Shown one piece after another: positions 61,476-64,000 of a DNA stretch of 64,000 nt; position 1 is the stretch's first letter, and every line of letters starts with the position of its first letter. Under the pieces are notes generated by a model. That model saw only the letters and a list, made by a program, of their open reading frames with translations. It searched no databases and was not told where the DNA came from. The position numbers and the translations under genes were made by a program. The DNA is from Chitinophagaceae bacterium. GTDB taxonomy: Bacteria > Bacteroidota > Bacteroidia > Chitinophagales > Chitinophagaceae. The stretch spans positions 558,001-622,000 of the forward strand of contig JADKKJ010000012.1 of assembly GCA_016720565.1 (NCBI GenBank), read 5' to 3'.

Positions 61476-64000
61476 CTATTGCCTGAGTAGCCTGAAGTAT
61501 TGTTTTTGGGTACCCTGGCCAACTTCAATGGTATAAAGTCCGGCAGGAATTCCCTGCAGTTCGATCGGTATCTTCTGAAGGAAGCCGGTTCCGGCCTTAC
61601 TGAACTGCTTAATTGTTTTGCCAGTCTGGTCAAACATCCTGACCTGGAGCAAGGTCCCTTCGGCAACCTGCAGCGTTAAATAGGAAATGTTACCGGCAGG
61701 GTTTGGATATAACTGCCAGGTCAGATCGGTATCAAATACCACCGGTTTAATGGATGAATAACGGAACTGTCCGTCAATATCCACCATTTTGAGCCGGTAA
61801 TAATAGACGCCGGATTTACCAGGTTCCAGATCCGTAAAACTATATTCCTTTTCCAATCCCAGGCCGCCGCTGCTATTCACTCTTGCCAGGGTACTGAACC
61901 TGTTCTGCTGGTAATTGCTATTGCCTTTGGACACTTCTATTTCAAAATGGCTGAGGTTATATTCATCCGTTGTTCGCCAGCTAACCAAAACATCTGAACG
62001 GTTTGGCCGCTTTTGCGCGGAAAAACTCAAAAGTGTGAGTGGCAAAGGTTGTGTGCCGCTTAGTCCACCATTGCTTAACCAGAATTCAGAAAAATCCTTC
62101 ACTTTGAATTCGGCGTAATAGCCCACATCATAAGGCACCAGTTTGGTCTTTGAATTCACAATGAAACTGTAGGCTCCGCCGCTGTTATCAGCCAGCGTAC
62201 CATTTTCATTGGTAAATACAGGGTCAGTGTATTTGGTTACCCCCAACTGGTAAACGGTAGCAGGTTTAGCGCAGGCACAACCAGTGGCAGCGATCAGTGC
62301 TTCTGCTTCCGCATCGGTGAAATAAAAACGTACGGTGGCAGAATCAGAAAGCGATCGGGTACCAGGCTTGATCGTGATATTTCTTTTTAAATAAAACTGA
62401 TTACTGCTTGACCTTGGTGGCCCCGTAAAAATATAGGACTGCACATCGGTGGAACCCATCGTTGCATTATTTGGATTTATAGCTGCAATGATCTTACCGC
62501 CATCCACAAATTTTACCCAGTTATTCCCTGTCACATTCGCAAGGTTCACTACCGGGCTATCTCCGGTTGTAACATATATTGGCGTTGCATTGCTGTAAAT
62601 ATGGAAATCATCAAAGGCCACACCATCGCGGTTCACACTGGCATCTGATTTTATAACAAAACGGAAACGAAGGCTGGTAAGCTGCGCCTGCGATATGGGT
62701 ATCACAGAAAGCGGAATAGTGGCTACATGCCAGCGCTGGTAATTCTGCACGCTCCAAACATTATTTCCCGTATAAGCGCGGTTATACCAGTTTGTTCCCT
62801 GCCCTGTGGCGCCAAGCCTTGCCCAACTGTTTCCATCAGCAGAATATTCAAGGTATGCTCCATCACAGAAACCACCCCCACAATCCTCCAGATCAAGGGC
62901 TATACTGAAACTTAGCGCGGGACTGGTAACTGTTGAAATATCAAAGCAGGGAGAATAGAGATAAGAAATTTTACCATCATCATAGGTTCCCTGCAGGCGG
63001 GTTTTCCAGGCTTTGGTTCCACTGGCAGCGCGATCTATTTTATAAGATGCGGGACTACCATATTCCCAGTTGCTTTTTGGATCCACCGTGTACCAGCTTC
63101 CGTCTCCCGATTCAAAATCCTGCAAGTAAGGAGCAGCATCTGTTACCGTAAACAACGGTTGATTCTTTATTGTAATTCGGGCCGTATCATTAAAGGCATA
63201 ACTATCCGTTCCATATTTTACTACAGCCTCCAGTAGATAGTTACCCGGTGCTGACAAATTAGCGGGCTGCACAAAACTATATTGCAGGGAATTATTGGCT
63301 GATAGTCCGGCACCTGTATTTTCCTGTACCCAGGTACCTCCATTGATACGATATTTAACGGGTATAGGTCCCGCCAAAGCCTGGTTACTGGTATTTCGGA
63401 TAGTGATCTTGACGGGTACCGTTGAATTTAATCCGCAGGCATAAGCATAAGGAGTATCTATTCTTACCATTTTGATATCATCCTGCACCCGGTAAATTTG
63501 GATATCATCAAAGGTATAACCAGAGCCACCCAGGTTCGAAGCCTGGTATGCGGTAGATCCTGCCCAACGAAGTTGCGTGCTGGTGGAAAAATTCTGGCCA
63601 TAGGCTGCAAGGGAATCAGCGATCTCAATACTTTCTGAGAATTTATAGGTGCCTAAAGCCGGAAGGTTTGCGGAGAGGTCATAGACTTTGATCCAGGGAT
63701 CTGTGTCAGATCCCCGAACAAATACTTTACTGTTCGGATAAAGCTGATCGGTATGCGGCCGGAAATAAAAATCAAGCCGGATATCATCAGTGGCTGCTGA
63801 ATAAGAAGCCAGGTTAAATGTTCCCGTAATGGAATCAGTAGTTAGCGGCACAAAAGAAGTATGCACATCCATGGTCAGGGCCCTGTTACCTGAATGCGCT
63901 TCCCCTGTATTAAAGAAACTCCGGATCCTTCCATAAATACTGTTGGAAGAAAAATCATAGCGGTCCAACCCGGTGAGTCCTGTTTTTTTCACCTTAAAGG
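61476..64000 (-). CDS. T9SS type A cargo protein (5' part outside window)
   Basis: The frame is open to the window edge (the GTG at 63992 is preceded by in-frame coding residues FK), so the N-terminus is missing. At least 838 residues: concanavalin-like/MAM-type domains (DRYDFSSNSIYGRI; DAAPYLQDFESGDGSWYTV), a CARDB-like domain (ACGLNSTVPVKITIRNTS), a fibronectin-like part (LTLLSFSAQKRPNRSDVLVSW in shorter pieces), and a C-terminal type A sorting signal (YPNPAGNISYLTLQV ... GLYTIEVGQG). Secreted by T9SS, probably to the cell surface or medium. Catalytic activity is not evident. Confidence 0.88.
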   Translation of the reverse strand, partial: FKVKKTGLTGLDRYDFSSNSIYGRIRSFFNTGEAHSGNRALTMDVHTSFVPLTTDSITGTFNLASYSAATDDIRLDFYFRPHTDQLYPNSKVFVRGSDTDPWIKVYDLSANLPALGTYKFSESIEIADSLAAYGQNFSTSTQLRWAGSTAYQASNLGGSGYTFDDIQIYRVQDDIKMVRIDTPYAYACGLNSTVPVKITIRNTSNQALAGPIPVKYRINGGTWVQENTGAGLSANNSLQYSFVQPANLSAPGNYLLEAVVKYGTDSYAFNDTARITIKNQPLFTVTDAAPYLQDFESGDGSWYTVDPKSNWEYGSPASYKIDRAASGTKAWKTRLQGTYDDGKISYLYSPCFDISTVTSPALSFSIALDLEDCGGGFCDGAYLEYSADGNSWARLGATGQGTNWYNRAYTGNNVWSVQNYQRWHVATIPLSVIPISQAQLTSLRFRFVIKSDASVNRDGVAFDDFHIYSNATPIYVTTGDSPVVNLANVTGNNWVKFVDGGKIIAAINPNNATMGSTDVQSYIFTGPPRSSSNQFYLKRNITIKPGTRSLSDSATVRFYFTDAEAEALIAATGCACAKPATVYQLGVTKYTDPVFTNENGTLADNSGGAYSFIVNSKTKLVPYDVGYYAEFKVKDFSEFWLSNGGLSGTQPLPLTLLSFSAQKRPNRSDVLVSWRTTDEYNLSHFEIEVSKGNSNYQQNRFSTLARVNSSGGLGLEKEYSFTDLEPGKSGVYYYRLKMVDIDGQFRYSSIKPVVFDTDLTWQLYPNPAGNISYLTLQVAEGTLLQVRMFDQTGKTIKQFSKAGTGFLQKIPIELQGIPAGLYTIEVGQGTQKQYFRLLRQ

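Overview
The window reads as a chromosomal segment of a Bacteroidota member, most likely family Chitinophagaceae or a close relative. Four things support this: a LpxC-FabZ fusion, a PorX-type response regulator with a PglZ domain together with two type IX secretion (T9SS) cargo proteins, a bacterial GGGP synthase homologue, and many promoters with the Bacteroidota -7 box TAnnTTTG. Almost all of it is ordinary housekeeping DNA. No phage, insertion sequence or CRISPR array was seen.

Layout. 1-5.2 kb: a terminator for a gene that ends at the window edge, then a minus-strand block. It holds a tightly packed UbiA-family prenyltransferase / type III polyketide synthase / methyltransferase / FAD oxidoreductase operon, followed by a 2OG-Fe(II) oxygenase and a GNAT acetyltransferase. 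This is the best candidate for an undescribed pathway. 5.2-8.5 kb: gene-poor DNA, a small lipoprotein, an alpha/beta hydrolase and an S41 peptidase. 8.7-14.5 kb: tatA, gatA, a lytic transglycosylase, pabB, an acidic low-complexity protein and purA, which carries an apparent one-base frameshift. 14.6-21.2 kb: a large SprB-repeat surface protein exported by T9SS and a RelA/SpoT protein. 21.3-26.0 kb: tRNA-Leu and the protein quality-control cluster tig, clpP1, clpP2, clpX, then a 49-residue protein. 26.3-34.3 kb: B12-dependent ribonucleotide reductase, GGGP synthase, M28 peptidase and a LytS/LytT-like two-component pair. 34.5-47.2 kb: dxs, a beta-barrel protein, OsmC, scpA, mscL, ppk2, an EamA transporter, frr, a WecA-like transferase, an orphan N-terminal transketolase half, a LolC/E-like permease, rbfA and an MsbA-like ABC transporter. 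47.3-52.0 kb: a three-gene biotin-dependent acyl-CoA carboxylase and an acyl-CoA dehydrogenase. 52.3-64.0 kb: an MBL-fold hydrolase, porX, an HD phosphohydrolase, lpxD, lpxC-fabZ, gyrB, two small conserved proteins and the C-terminal part of a T9SS type A cargo protein.

Several sets plausibly work together: PorX with the two T9SS cargo proteins; trigger factor with ClpP/ClpX; LpxD, LpxC-FabZ and the MsbA-like exporter for outer-membrane lipid A; and the carboxylase with the acyl-CoA dehydrogenase for short or branched acyl-CoA turnover.

The most notable non-coding signal is a set of intergenic elements built from short repeated 'words', often as imperfect inverted repeats. One family ends in CTAATCTCTAAAC. 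All three copies lie in the same orientation and end 8, 8 and 11 bases before a start codon (tig, the 49-residue gene, and the LolC/E-like gene). Several ORFs with apparently long N-termini were shortened because a promoter box or a signal peptide/domain start fixes a later start codon.
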